Assembly (NCBI GenBank): GCA_027493055.1
Contig: JAPUDO010000087.1
Span: 124,974-188,973, forward strand
Reading direction: 5' to 3'
Source: Niabella sp.
GTDB lineage: Bacteria > Bacteroidota > Bacteroidia > Chitinophagales > Chitinophagaceae
DNA: 64,000 bases
Every line of letters begins with the position of its first letter. Positions within the stretch are counted from its first letter, which is position 1. The position numbers and the translations under genes were made by a program. Under the pieces are notes generated by a model. It made no database searches. It saw only the letters and a program-made list of their open reading frames with translations, and was not told the DNA's origin. Below, piece after piece: positions 18,649-28,285 of the stretch.

Positions 18649-20390
18649 TATTTCAGCCTTATTTCGCTTACGCTGCAACCCTGCGGCACCATGGGGAATA
18701 CGTTATTTTCTTTGCCTACCATTATTTCAAGTACATAACTCCCTTTATGTTCCAGCATAGTTTTTAACGCATCCTTTAAATGTTCACGCCTGTCAATCTT
18801 ATTGCTTTCTATGCCGTAGGATTTTGCAAGCATTACATAATCCGGGCTGGTGATATTTACAAACGAATACCGCTTGTCGTTAAAGAGCTGCTGCCACTGG
18901 CGAACCATGCCAAGGAACTCGTTATTCAATATCAGGATTTTCACATCAGCACCAAATTGCATGATCGTTCCCAGCTCCTGTAAAGTCATCTGAAAACCAC
19001 CATCACCAATAATAGCCACCACTGTTCTGTCGGGTGCGCCATATTTAGCTCCTATAGCCGCGGGTAGTCCGAAGCCCATAGTTCCTAAACCACCACTGGT
19101 AACATTGCTGCGCGTTTTATTGAACTTAGCATAACGGCAGGTTACCATCTGGTGCTGACCCACATCGGTTACAATTACAGCATCGCCGTTGGTCAGCTCG
19201 TTAAGCGCATTTAATACTTCGGCCATGCTCATTACGTCACCAGCTGGGTTCATTTCAGGTGCAATACACTGCTCCAGCTCTTCTTTAGCGTATTCTTTAA
19301 ATTTATCTATCCATGCAGTACGATCTATTTGTTCAACCAAAGCTGTTAGTAATGGCAATGTTTCTTTACAGTCGCCCCAAACAGGAACGGTTGCCTTTAC
19401 GTTTTTATCTATCTCCGCAGGATCTATATCTAAATGAATTACTTTAGCCTGTTTTGCATATTTATCCAATCTGCCGGTAACACGGTCATCAAACCGCATT
19501 CCTACCGCAATCAATACATCACACTCATTGGTCAATACATTAGGACCGTAATTACCATGCATACCTAACATACCAACACCTAAAGGATGGTCGGTAGGCA
19601 GGGCGCTTTCGCCCATAATAGTCCACGCAGCAGGAAGATTGGCTTTTTCAATAAAAGCGGCAAATTCCTTTTCTGCTTCGCCCAATATTATGCCCTGTCC
19701 AAATACTACAAAGGGTTTTTCGGCTTTATTAATCAGCTCCGCTGCCTGCCTAATATATTCCTGCCTTACAATAGGCTTGGGGCGATAGCTGCGCACATGA
19801 GTACATTTTTCATAGCCGGGAAATTCAAACTGCTGTACCTGTGCATTTTTAGTAATGTCTATCAAAACGGGGCCGGGGCGTCCGCTGCCTGCAATGTAAA
19901 ACGCCTTGGCCAATACATGGGGGATTTCATTGGCATCTGTAACCTGGTAGTTCCATTTGGTAACCGGTGTTGTAATATTGATCACATCTGTTTCCTGGAA
20001 AGCATCTGTTCCCAGTAAATGAGCAAACACCTGCCCAGTAATACAAACCAAAGGGGTTGAATCGATCTGCGCATCAGCCAGGCCTGTTACAAGGTTGGTT
20101 GCGCCTGGTCCGCTGGTAGCAAATACTACGCCTGTTCTTCCACTGGTACGGGCATAGCCCTGGGCGGCGTGAATACCACCTTGTTCATGACGAACCAGGA
20201 TATGTTCTATTTTGTCTTTATAATCATAAAGGGCATCATAAATTGGCATAATGGCCCCACCTGGGTAACCGAAAATAATTTCGGCTCCTTCTGCAAGTAA
20301 ACATTCAATAACCGCTTTGCTTCCCGACATGGTTTCGGTTGGCTGGGTGTGCGCTGTGGCTGTTTCTTTTTGTATTTCAAGAGTATTCAT
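18648..20390 (-). CDS. ilvB: Acetolactate synthase large (catalytic) subunit
   Basis: ThDP- and FAD-dependent enzyme joining two pyruvates, or pyruvate and 2-oxobutanoate. 580 residues. N-terminal ThDP-pyrimidine part: FGYPGGAIMPIYDALYD and the catalytic-Glu motif RHEQGGIHAAQGYAR; SGPGATNLVTG follows. The central FAD domain has GMLGMHGNYGPN and GMRFDDRVTGR. The C-terminal ThDP-diphosphate motif is GDGGFQMTLQELGTI with LNNEFLGMVRQW. Normal biosynthetic type; regulated through the ilvN product. Confidence 0.97.
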   Translation of the reverse strand: MNTLEIQKETATAHTQPTETMSGSKAVIECLLAEGAEIIFGYPGGAIMPIYDALYDYKDKIEHILVRHEQGGIHAAQGYARTSGRTGVVFATSGPGATNLVTGLADAQIDSTPLVCITGQVFAHLLGTDAFQETDVINITTPVTKWNYQVTDANEIPHVLAKAFYIAGSGRPGPVLIDITKNAQVQQFEFPGYEKCTHVRSYRPKPIVRQEYIRQAAELINKAEKPFVVFGQGIILGEAEKEFAAFIEKANLPAAWTIMGESALPTDHPLGVGMLGMHGNYGPNVLTNECDVLIAVGMRFDDRVTGRLDKYAKQAKVIHLDIDPAEIDKNVKATVPVWGDCKETLPLLTALVEQIDRTAWIDKFKEYAKEELEQCIAPEMNPAGDVMSMAEVLNALNELTNGDAVIVTDVGQHQMVTCRYAKFNKTRSNVTSGGLGTMGFGLPAAIGAKYGAPDRTVVAIIGDGGFQMTLQELGTIMQFGADVKILILNNEFLGMVRQWQQLFNDKRYSFVNITSPDYVMLAKSYGIESNKIDRREHLKDALKTMLEHKGSYVLEIMVGKENNVFPMVPQGCSVSEIRLK

Positions 20391-20397
20391 AACTCAA

Positions 20398-20428
20398 CAT
20401 TTTTATTTTTAAAATTGTTCTTTCAAAG
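20398..20428. repeat. Direct repeat flanking the ORF6N gene, left
   Basis: CATTTTTATTTTTAAA followed by TTCTTTCAAAG. An imperfect copy in the same orientation lies at 21054-21093 on the other side of the ORF6N gene. Confidence 0.55.
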
Positions 20429-20995
20429 TTTAAATCCGATGCGTTCTCGTCCATTCCATTTTCTTTCTGCAGCTTTTTCATCTAAGAGATTCTCTAACGC
20501 ATCATAAATTTGATTTAGTTGTACATCATGCCCACTGACTCGCTCCTTTAATTCTTTCAGTTGTTCTTTCAAATCACTTTGTTGTATTAATATACGCCTC
20601 ACTTCTACAAATGCCCGCATAATAGCGATGTTCATTTGGATGGCCTTATCGCTATTTAAAACACCACTTAGCATAGCTACGCCCTGTTCGGTAAATGCGT
20701 AAGGAAGGTATCTTGTGCTTATTCTACTGTTTAAGGTCACAAATTGTGATCTTTGGCCGATCTGATTATCAATCATTTGTGTATAATCAGTCACAAATTG
20801 CTCTTTCAAAGATTTCCACTCTTCAGCAGCAAGTCTAAACATAAAATCACCGGGAAAGCGTTTTATATTCCTCTTAACAGCCTGGTTAAAAACCCTAGTT
20901 TCCACCTCATACAAAGCAGCCAAATCGAAGTCGAGCATCACACGCTCACCTCTGATCTCATAAATCCTGTTTTGTATGGACTGTATAATTTGCAT
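20423..20995 (-). CDS. ORF6N-domain protein
   Basis: 190 residues. N-terminal ORF6N domain (IYEIRGERVMLDFDLAALYE, VKRNIKRFPGDFMFRL, PYAFTEQGVAMLS), a DNA-binding type known from phage antirepressor-like proteins and common as single genes in Bacteroidota. The C-terminal third is a coiled coil (LKEQLKELKERVSGHDVQL). It interrupts the operon between ilvD and ilvB, is flanked by direct repeats and preceded by the G/C-rich palindrome at 21094. Probably a mobile or selfish insertion; a regulatory role cannot be excluded. Confidence 0.88.
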   Translation of the reverse strand: MQIIQSIQNRIYEIRGERVMLDFDLAALYEVETRVFNQAVKRNIKRFPGDFMFRLAAEEWKSLKEQFVTDYTQMIDNQIGQRSQFVTLNSRISTRYLPYAFTEQGVAMLSGVLNSDKAIQMNIAIMRAFVEVRRILIQQSDLKEQLKELKERVSGHDVQLNQIYDALENLLDEKAAERKWNGRERIGFKL

Positions 20996-21053
20996 AATCT
21001 CACCCCCGCTCCTCTCCTTTGGAGAAGGAAGCAGGCCCTTTATTTTAAAATTC

Positions 21054-21093
21054 CATTTTATTTTTAAATCTCATTTGACCAACTCTTTCAAAG
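21054..21093. repeat. Direct repeat flanking the ORF6N gene, right
   Basis: CATTTTATTTTTAAA, then 15 bases, then TCTTTCAAAG. It matches the left flank apart from small gaps, as expected if a leader segment was duplicated on insertion. Confidence 0.55.
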
Positions 21094-21110
21094 CCCTCCC
21101 TTTGGGAGGG
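21094..21110. repeat. G/C palindrome after ilvD
   Basis: CCCTCCC-TTT-GGGAGGG, followed by TTGGGTGGGC, eleven bases from the ilvD stop. A type of repeat often seen beside mobile genes in this phylum; it might also slow transcription out of ilvD. Confidence 0.5.
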
Positions 21111-21121
21111 TTGGGTGGGCT

Positions 21122-22804
21122 TTAATCCTCATCCGTTACACACCCCTCGCTCGCATCTTTTACCAGCTTGGCATACTTGTACAGCACTCCATTCTTTGCT
21201 TTCAATTCAGGTTGTTTCCAATTTGCCCTGCGTTTTGCAATCTCCTCATCCGGTACTTTAAGTGTGAGTTTATTATTTACCGCATCTATTTCAATAATAT
21301 CATCATCCTCAACAAAGCCTATCAGGCCGCCTTCAAAAGCTTCCGGTGTTACGTGTCCTACCACAAATCCATGCGTACCGCCACTAAAACGCCCGTCAGT
21401 AATAAGGGCTACAGACTTTCCTAACCCTGCACCAATAATAGCGCCTGTAGGCTTCAGCATTTCGGGCATACCAGGGGCGCCTTTAGGGCCTTCATTTTTA
21501 ATTACCACTACATCACCGGCCTTTACTTTACCACTCGACAGCCCTTCTATCAGTTTCTTTTCTCCGTCAAATACACGGGCGGTTCCTTCAAACCGTTCGC
21601 CCTCTTTACCGCTGATCTTTGCAACGCTTCCTTTTTCGGCAAGATTACCGTACAATATCTGTAAATGGCCTGTTTTTTTAATCGGCTTATCCAAAGGCAT
21701 TACAATATCCTGGCTCTCAAAATCCAGGTCGGGCACATTTTCCAGGTTCTCTGCAATGGTTTTACCGGTTACAGTTAAACAGCTTCCGTCAATCAAGCCG
21801 TTCTTTAATAAATACTTCATTACAGCAGGAACACCGCCTTTTTCATGCAGGTCCTGCATCAGGTATTTCCCGCTGGGTTTAAAATCAGCTAACACAGGCA
21901 CCCTGTCGCTGACAGCCTGAAAATCATCCTGTGTTAAAGAAATACCCACGCTTCTGGCCATAGCCAGCAAGTGCAGCACAGCATTTGTGCTGCCTCCTAA
22001 TACCATGATCACAGTAATAGCATTTTCAAAAGCCTTACGTGTCATAATATCGCGCGGTTTAATATCCTTTTCTAATAAAAGGCGGATATACTTCCCCGCT
22101 TCCAGGCATTCACGCTTTTTATCTTCACTTAATGCGGGATTGCTGCTGGAATAAGGTAAGCTCATCCCCATAGCCTCAATGGCCGATGCCATAGTGTTGG
22201 CCGTGTACATACCTCCGCAGGCACCTGCACCGGGACAGCTTCTTTTTACAATTTCTTTAAAATCGCCTTCATCAAGCTTTCCTGCAATTTTTTGCCCCAA
22301 GGCCTCAAATGCCGAAACAATATTTAAGTCTTGCCCTTTATAATGTCCGGGAGCAATAGTACCACCGTATACCATTATAGCCGGGCGATTTAAACGCCCC
22401 ATAGCCATTAAAGAGCCGGGCATATTTTTATCGCAACCGGGGATAGCAATTAACCCATCATAATACTGCGCACCACAAACAGTTTCTATAGAGTCTGCAA
22501 TTACATCGCGGCTTACCAGTGAATAACGCATACCGTCTGTACCATTGCTCATGCCATCGCTTACGCCAATAGTATTAAAGATCAGTCCTACCAGGTCATT
22601 CTCCCATACGCCCTTTTTTACATCTACAGCCAATCCGTTCAGGTGCATATTACAGGGATTACCATCATATCCCATGCTTACAATGCCCACCTGTGCCTTT
22701 TTTAAATCATCTTCTGTTAATCCCAAAGCATACAACTGCGCCTGTGCGGCAGGTTGTGTAGGATCTTGTGTTATAGTTTTCGAGTATTTGTTTAATTCGC
22801 TCAT
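21122..22804 (-). CDS. ilvD: Dihydroxy-acid dehydratase
   Basis: Fe-S dehydratase forming the 2-oxo acid precursors of valine and isoleucine. 560 residues. Cluster cysteines lie in [10 protein letters not shown] and [16 protein letters not shown], with a further Cys near the N-terminus ([10 protein letters not shown]). The C-terminal [19 protein letters not shown] carries the catalytic serine. The three-cysteine pattern fits the [2Fe-2S] type better than the [4Fe-4S] type. It lies downstream of leuA with a 185-base gap. Confidence 0.97.
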   Translation of the reverse strand: MSELNKYSKTITQDPTQPAAQAQLYALGLTEDDLKKAQVGIVSMGYDGNPCNMHLNGLAVDVKKGVWENDLVGLIFNTIGVSDGMSNGTDGMRYSLVSRDVIADSIETVCGAQYYDGLIAIPGCDKNMPGSLMAMGRLNRPAIMVYGGTIAPGHYKGQDLNIVSAFEALGQKIAGKLDEGDFKEIVKRSCPGAGACGGMYTANTMASAIEAMGMSLPYSSSNPALSEDKKRECLEAGKYIRLLLEKDIKPRDIMTRKAFENAITVIMVLGGSTNAVLHLLAMARSVGISLTQDDFQAVSDRVPVLADFKPSGKYLMQDLHEKGGVPAVMKYLLKNGLIDGSCLTVTGKTIAENLENVPDLDFESQDIVMPLDKPIKKTGHLQILYGNLAEKGSVAKISGKEGERFEGTARVFDGEKKLIEGLSSGKVKAGDVVVIKNEGPKGAPGMPEMLKPTGAIIGAGLGKSVALITDGRFSGGTHGFVVGHVTPEAFEGGLIGFVEDDDIIEIDAVNNKLTLKVPDEEIAKRRANWKQPELKAKNGVLYKYAKLVKDASEGCVTDED

Positions 22805-22989
22805 AAAAAATAGTTATTCGAGTTTCCTTATAGTTTAATCTTCTAAATAATTTTTAATAATCAATAGTCAATGCTTAATAGTTAAGCGTAAAAAAGAAGC
22901 TACCTTTTATTTATTATTTCCCCGGCAGTGTTTATATTTCCTGATACAATTAGCCTTTTTGTCTTACACATTTGTCTGAAGCATATTGA

Positions 22990-24165
22990 TTATTGCGTAT
23001 TGGCTGCAGAATAGTTGCTTACCTTATCCGCCATCTCTTTCAGATCACTGTCTTCCACTTCTTTTTTAGCATCTGCCACGTTTAAAAACTGCTGGTATAA
23101 TTCATCTACCTGGTTACGGTCAAATTCATAGCCCAGGTTCTTAAAACGGTAAGCCAGGGCGCTACGGCCACTGCGGGCGGTAAGTACAATGCGGCTCGTG
23201 TCTGCACCTACTTCTTCAGGAGCTATAATTTCGTAAGTGGTGGCTTCTTTCAGGAACCCATCCTGATGAATACCTGAAGAATGAGAGAATGCATTGTCAC
23301 CGACGACGGCTTTATTAGGCTGGACGACCATACGCATGGTATCTGATACGAGGCGGCTCATAGGGAGCAATCTTTTTGTATTAATACTTGTGGTAAGATT
23401 TAATTCAGGATGCTTATTAATGACCATTACCACTTCTTCAAGCGATGTATTACCGGCTCTTTCTCCAATACCGTTGATAGTGCATTCTATTTGTCTTGCA
23501 CCACCCATCACTCCGGCAATGGAGTTAGCTGTAGCCAAACCCAGATCATTATGGCAATGGCAGGATAAAATGGCTTTATCAATATTAGGAACGTTATTAA
23601 TAAGGTAGGCCATTTTTTCCTGGTATTGATGAGGCAGGCAAAAGCCTGTGGTATCAGGAACATTAACAACTGTTGCACCTGCTGCAATTACTGCTTCTGT
23701 TAATTGAGCTAAAAACTGAAGATCGGCACGGCCGGCATCTTCTGCATAAAATTCAACATCAGGAACCAGGTTCCGCGCCAGCTTCACCGCGGCAACAGCA
23801 CGCTCAATAATATTTTCCCTGGTAGTATTGAATTTGTATTTAATGTGATTATCTGAAGAGCCAATACCTGTATGAATACGCGGAAGAACTGCGGGCTTCA
23901 GGGCTTCAGCAGCTACTTCAATGTCTTTTTGCACCGCACGGGTAAGGCCTGCAACGGTAGCGTTTTTTATTGCTTTTGAAATTTCGTTTACAGATGTAAA
24001 ATCCCCGGGGCTTGAAACGGGAAAGCCTGCTTCAATAATATCAACACCTAATGCTTCGAGCTCAAGAGCCAGCTTTATTTTTTCTTCCGTGTTGAGCTTG
24101 CAACCAGGAACCTGCTCTCCGTCTCTCAGCGTAGTGTCGAAAATGAAAACTTTGTCTTGTGCCAT
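22990..24165 (-). CDS. leuA: 2-isopropylmalate synthase, short form
   Basis: Condenses acetyl-CoA with 2-oxoisovalerate, the first step of leucine synthesis. 391 residues. The TIM barrel begins [16 protein letters not shown]; metal and substrate motifs are [19 protein letters not shown] and [15 protein letters not shown]. The C-terminus stops after a short accessory helix region ([19 protein letters not shown], then about 90 residues) and lacks the roughly 120-residue leucine-binding domain of longer LeuA proteins. Short forms are normal in Bacteroidota; the gene name is preferred over homocitrate or citramalate synthase because of the ilv neighbours. leuB, leuC and leuD are not in the window. 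Confidence 0.9.
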   Translation of the reverse strand: MAQDKVFIFDTTLRDGEQVPGCKLNTEEKIKLALELEALGVDIIEAGFPVSSPGDFTSVNEISKAIKNATVAGLTRAVQKDIEVAAEALKPAVLPRIHTGIGSSDNHIKYKFNTTRENIIERAVAAVKLARNLVPDVEFYAEDAGRADLQFLAQLTEAVIAAGATVVNVPDTTGFCLPHQYQEKMAYLINNVPNIDKAILSCHCHNDLGLATANSIAGVMGGARQIECTINGIGERAGNTSLEEVVMVINKHPELNLTTSINTKRLLPMSRLVSDTMRMVVQPNKAVVGDNAFSHSSGIHQDGFLKEATTYEIIAPEEVGADTSRIVLTARSGRSALAYRFKNLGYEFDRNQVDELYQQFLNVADAKKEVEDSDLKEMADKVSNYSAANTQ

Positions 24166-24200
24166 AAATTTTGAATCGTTATGAATGAATAAATTGCGGT

Positions 24201-24237
24201 CAGATTTTTAACGCGAAAATCACGTTAATAAAATCTG
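24201..24237. promoter_or_regulatory. Hairpin in the leuA leader
   Basis: CAGATTTT-TAACG pairs with CGTTA-AAAATCTG, with two extra bases in the right arm and a loop CGAAAATCA. It lies 36 bases before the leuA ATG, in the gap between leuA and the divergent gene. It could be an operator or part of the leuA mRNA leader. No leader peptide rich in leucine was seen. Confidence 0.4.
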
Positions 24238-24363
24238 TCTATAAAAGTAAACAATTACTATCTTGTGTAAGAAACTATATTGTAGGCGGATTTACATCAT
24301 ATAAGTTTTGATTTTTTTTCTTATTTTATTGATTATCAATAATTAACAGGTATATAAATTACA

Positions 24364-25914
24364 ATGCCCAGTAGAAGTACAGATGCCCTGTTTCAGTTGA
24401 TCAAATCTCTTGAAAAGTCGGAAAAGAGAAACCTGAAGCTGTTTGTGAACCGTAACTCCGGTTCGGAAAGCCTTAAAAGCCTCCAACTTTTTGATGCGCT
24501 GGACAAAATGAGCGAATACGATGACGCACTGGTCCTGAAAAAAGCGCCCAGCATAAAAAAACAGCAGCTTTCCAATACCAAGGCATTATTGTATCGCCAG
24601 ATATTAAGCAGCCTCAGGGTGCTGAAGGATGAAAGAAACACAGATCTTCAGCTACACGAGATGCTGGACAATGCCCGTATTCTTTATAATAAAGGGCTTT
24701 ATCATCAAACCTTAAAGATCTTAGAACGCATAAAAGAGTTTGCGAGAACACACAATCAACTCACGTATCTGCAGCAGGCTTTATTTTTTGAAAAGAAAAT
24801 TGAGGCATTATATATAACCCGGAGCCTGCAAACACGAGCCGGTGAGCTTTCTGCCGAGGCTGATACAGTTAACAAAACTATTACGAATATTAATGCATTA
24901 TCCAACCTTACGTTGCTCCTGTATGGCTGGTATATTCAAAACGGTCATGCCCGGAATGAGAAAGACCTGAAAACAGCACAGCAATTTATTGAAGCCCATC
25001 TGCCTGCTGATACCGGGAATTCTTTTTACGAAAAAGTGTACCTGTACCAGTCTTATGTGTGGTATGCTTATATCAAGCTCGATTTTCTGATGTATTACAG
25101 GTATTGCCAGAAATGGGTGGATGTATTTGAGCAGCATCCCAGGATGATAGAAACCGAAACGGCCATGTATGTAAAAGGCATGCATAACCTGATGAGCGCA
25201 CATTTCAACCTGCTGAATCATGATAAGCTGGCCTTATGTATTAAGAAGTTCAAGCATTTTGCACAGTCATCTCTGATCCAGGATACAGATAATAACCGTA
25301 TTGTCACTTATGTTTATTTATACACGGCCGTTATCAACCTTCACTTCCTGGAAGGCACTTTTCACAAAGGAATAAAGATGGTCCCCTTCCTGGAGAAAAT
25401 GTTAGTGGAGCATGCCCGTTATTTAGACCGCCACCGGGTAATGGTGTTTTATTATAAGATAGCCTGCCTCTATTTTGGCAGCGGGGATAACGGGAAGGCT
25501 ATAGATTATCTGAACCGGATCATTAACCAGAAAGATGACCTGCGCACAGACCTGCAATGCTATTCAAGGCTGCTGCACCTGATAGCTCACTATGAACTGG
25601 GCAATTATAATTTACTGGAATACCTTATCAAATCAGTGTATCGCTATATGGCTAAAATGGGAAACCTGAGCAAGGTAGAAGAAGAGATGTTCCGGTTCCT
25701 GCGCCATGCTTTTAAGTTTAACGAAAGAACTATTAAACCCGAATTTGAAAAGCTACTGAATAAGCTGAAAAAATACCAGAATCACCGGCTGGAATCCAGG
25801 GCCTTTGCTTACCTGGATGTGATCAGCTGGCTGGAAAGCAAAATCTCGGGCATTAATGTACAGGATGTGATCCGGAAGAAATACTTAAACGAACAAAGAG
25901 AAAACAATACCTGA
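24364..25914 (+). CDS. Helical-repeat protein of unknown function
   Basis: 516 residues, no signal peptide, almost entirely helical, rich in Lys, Leu and Tyr. Pairs of helices of TPR-like spacing are visible (ILYNKGLYHQTLKILERIKE and LYFGSGDNGKAIDYLNRIIN). The N-terminal 60 residues (DALFQLIKSLEKSEKRNLKL) form a distinct helical head. I do not recognise a named family; similar proteins exist as conserved hypotheticals in Bacteroidota. It is divergent from leuA and ends before a bidirectional terminator. A scaffold role is a guess from the repeats. Confidence 0.85.
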   Translation: MPSRSTDALFQLIKSLEKSEKRNLKLFVNRNSGSESLKSLQLFDALDKMSEYDDALVLKKAPSIKKQQLSNTKALLYRQILSSLRVLKDERNTDLQLHEMLDNARILYNKGLYHQTLKILERIKEFARTHNQLTYLQQALFFEKKIEALYITRSLQTRAGELSAEADTVNKTITNINALSNLTLLLYGWYIQNGHARNEKDLKTAQQFIEAHLPADTGNSFYEKVYLYQSYVWYAYIKLDFLMYYRYCQKWVDVFEQHPRMIETETAMYVKGMHNLMSAHFNLLNHDKLALCIKKFKHFAQSSLIQDTDNNRIVTYVYLYTAVINLHFLEGTFHKGIKMVPFLEKMLVEHARYLDRHRVMVFYYKIACLYFGSGDNGKAIDYLNRIINQKDDLRTDLQCYSRLLHLIAHYELGNYNLLEYLIKSVYRYMAKMGNLSKVEEEMFRFLRHAFKFNERTIKPEFEKLLNKLKKYQNHRLESRAFAYLDVISWLESKISGINVQDVIRKKYLNEQRENNT

Positions 25915-26088
25915 CAAGAGCGAATTAATCAAACACATAAACCGGTACTTTGATACTGCTAATGCGGTGCACAACATTTTTGCTGTAGGTGATAACACAC
26001 CACAGCTGGGTCCGCAGTGGCAGGGTGTTATCATCCGCCACAAAATATAAGCTAACCGGCACGTTAATGCTGTTGAATGTATTCAAAA

Positions 26089-26126
26089 GAAAAACCGTTG
26101 CAAAGATCTTATGCAACGGTTTTTTT
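26089..26126. terminator. Bidirectional terminator
   Basis: AAAACCGTTGC and GCAACGGTTTT pair across an 11-base loop, with seven T on the right and five on the minus-strand side. It separates the convergent helical-repeat gene and phosphoglucomutase. Confidence 0.85.
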
Positions 26127-26143
26127 ATCATTTTACTTTCAGA

Positions 26144-27868
26144 TTATTTCAGGTTCATATCGCTGATAATACCTTTAATTTTGGCATCCAGCTTTGCATT
26201 CACTTCATCAAACATCTCAGGGCTTTCCAGCTTTTCCTTTACACTAAAGTAAAACTTGATCTTAGGCTCAGTACCGCTCGGCCTTGCAGATATGAGAGAT
26301 CCATCTTCTGTTATAAACTGCAATACATTGGATTTAGGCAGGCTGATAGCTGATGTTTCTCCTGTTTGAACATTGGTGGCGGTACTGTTATCATAGTCCA
26401 GTACGCTTACCACTTTAACTCCACTGATCTCTTTAGGCGGGTTCTCCCTAAAGCCCTGCATCATGGCTGCTATCTGCTGCTGGCCATCCATTCCTTTTTT
26501 AGTAATAGAGATCAGGTCTTCTTTGTAAATGCCATATTTAACATACAATTCAAGTAGCTTGTCAAATAGCGTTTTTCCCTTGTCTTTTTCATAAGCCGCC
26601 ATTTCGCATAACAGGGCTACAGCGCTTATAGCGTCTTTATCCCTGATCTTATCTCCTATCATCAGGCCAAAGCTTTCCTCCCCGCCAATAACATAATTTT
26701 CCTTTCCTTCCTTCAGCCTTATCATTTCGGCAATCCACTTAAAACCGGTGAGCACACGGTAGCAGGTAACCCCGTTCCCCTTTGCCAGATCATCCGCCAT
26801 TCCTGTTGTTACAATGGTGGTAATGATCATATCATTAGGTTGGTTAATCCCTTTTTCTTTCCGGGCCTCGAGCAAATAATTAAAAGCCAGCACAGCCGTC
26901 TGGTTACCGTTCATCAGCACCCATTCACCTTTATTGTTTTTAATACCTATACCTACACGGTCGGCGTCAGGATCAGTTCCCAGTAAAATATCAGCATCCA
27001 GTTCCTTTGCCTTTTGCAAACCAATGCTCATGGTATCTTTCTCTTCCGGGTTAGGATAAGATACTGTAGGAAAATTGCCATCAGGAGTTTTTTGTTCCTC
27101 CACAATATGCACATTTTTAAACCCGAATCTTTCCAGCACCTGTGGCACTAATGTAATACCCGTTCCATGAATAGGCGTATAAACAATTTTAAGGTCGCTG
27201 TGCTTTTCAATTACTTCGGGGTACACGCTTAGCCCTTTCACCATTTCGATATACTTTTCATCTATATCTTTTCCTATAATGGTAATATTGGCTTCTCCCC
27301 CGCTCCACTTTACATCATCCACAGAGTGTATCTTTTCAACTTCCCGGATCACATTTTTATCATGGGGCGGAACCAGCTGGCCGCCATCATTCCAGTAAGC
27401 TTTGTAACCGTTATATTCTTTAGGATTATGTGAGGCGGTACACACCACCCCACCCTGACAGCCCAGGGTTCTTATAGCAAAAGAAAGCTCCGGCGTAGGG
27501 CGGAGGCTTTCAAATAAAAATACCTTAATACCATTGGCAGCAAAAACATTGGCAGTAGTTTCTGCAAAAAACCGGCTGTTATTGCGACTATCATGTGCAA
27601 TAGCTACTTTCACCTCGCCATCAGTAGACTGCTTTAAATAATTAGCATAACCCTGTGTAGCCATTCCCACCGTGTATTTGTTCATACGATTGGTGCCCAC
27701 ACCCATAATGCCCCGGAGGCCTCCCGTTCCAAATTCCAGATTCTGATAAAAAGAATCAGCAAGTTCGTTTGGGTTGTCAGATTGTAATGTTCTGATCTCG
27801 TTTTTAGTATTTTCATCATAATTGCCCAGCAACCATTGATCTACTTTTTGTTGAATTGTACTATCCAT
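26144..27868 (-). CDS. Phosphoglucomutase / phosphomannomutase family enzyme
   Basis: Alpha-D-phosphohexomutase, moving phosphate between C1 and C6 of glucose or mannose. 574 residues, the size of the Bacteroidota and B. subtilis PgcA type. The phosphoserine loop is CTASHNPKEYNGYK, the Mg2+ loop is GTDPDADRVGIG, the sugar loop is IGGEESFGLM, and the phosphate-binding loop RPSGTEPKIKFYFS is near the C-terminus. Glucose versus mannose preference cannot be read from the motifs. Monocistronic by position. Confidence 0.95.
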   Translation of the reverse strand: MDSTIQQKVDQWLLGNYDENTKNEIRTLQSDNPNELADSFYQNLEFGTGGLRGIMGVGTNRMNKYTVGMATQGYANYLKQSTDGEVKVAIAHDSRNNSRFFAETTANVFAANGIKVFLFESLRPTPELSFAIRTLGCQGGVVCTASHNPKEYNGYKAYWNDGGQLVPPHDKNVIREVEKIHSVDDVKWSGGEANITIIGKDIDEKYIEMVKGLSVYPEVIEKHSDLKIVYTPIHGTGITLVPQVLERFGFKNVHIVEEQKTPDGNFPTVSYPNPEEKDTMSIGLQKAKELDADILLGTDPDADRVGIGIKNNKGEWVLMNGNQTAVLAFNYLLEARKEKGINQPNDMIITTIVTTGMADDLAKGNGVTCYRVLTGFKWIAEMIRLKEGKENYVIGGEESFGLMIGDKIRDKDAISAVALLCEMAAYEKDKGKTLFDKLLELYVKYGIYKEDLISITKKGMDGQQQIAAMMQGFRENPPKEISGVKVVSVLDYDNSTATNVQTGETSAISLPKSNVLQFITEDGSLISARPSGTEPKIKFYFSVKEKLESPEMFDEVNAKLDAKIKGIISDMNLK

Positions 27869-28285
27869 AAAAGTTTGTTTAGGTGCTGAAGATACTAATG
27901 TTACACCTTAATGCAAAGTAAAGATTTATTCATTTTTATGGGGCCGGCAGGCAGGCAAACACATCTTAAATTCAAGTCCAAAGCAAATAATATCACCCTT
28001 TCAGGGTTTGCAAATAACCGGACAATTAAGCCTGAAAGCCCGCCTGCCGGACGGACAGGGCTGACAGGATTATAAAACAAGAGTAACCGTGTTAAAAAAA
28101 CTCCGAAGGAGTGACATAAGCATAGGAACCCGCAAAATCAGATGCGTTTGCCCTTGGCCGGCAGAGAATATAGCTCATCAAAATTGCCACAGTCCACCCC
28201 GCTAAAACGGGGCCCGCTTGTACTACATTACTTATGGCAGCCCTCATAATCGTCCAGAATCATCTGTATTTGCCATCGTATATCA
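27869..28285. other. Gene-free stretch rich in repeats
   Basis: No coding frame. It contains G/C-rich palindromic bits (GCAGGCAGGC, CCGCCTGCCGG, CCCCGCTAAAACGGGG) and the first copy of a roughly 100-bp dispersed repeat. Confidence 0.6.
28058..28155. repeat. Dispersed ~100-bp repeat, copy 1
   Basis: Begins GGGCTGACAGGATTATAAAA, contains the palindrome ACTCC-GAA-GGAGT then GACATA, and ends AAAATCAGATGCGTTTG. Copy 2 lies at 33189-33287 in the same orientation with a few substitutions. Confidence 0.8.

Noticed and set aside
21168-21920. 250-residue frame opposite ilvD
   Set aside because: Shadow of a strongly coding strand; composition is Ser/Pro-rich and without family features.
22805-22989. 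Possible small RNA or leader between leuA and ilvD
   Set aside because: Only AT-rich sequence with TCAATAGTCAAT-type repeats; no stable structure or conserved signal was seen.
25925-26131. 68-residue frame between the helical-repeat gene and phosphoglucomutase
   Set aside because: Its start lies inside the terminator and no family is recognised. It may be a gene remnant, but support is too weak for an entry.
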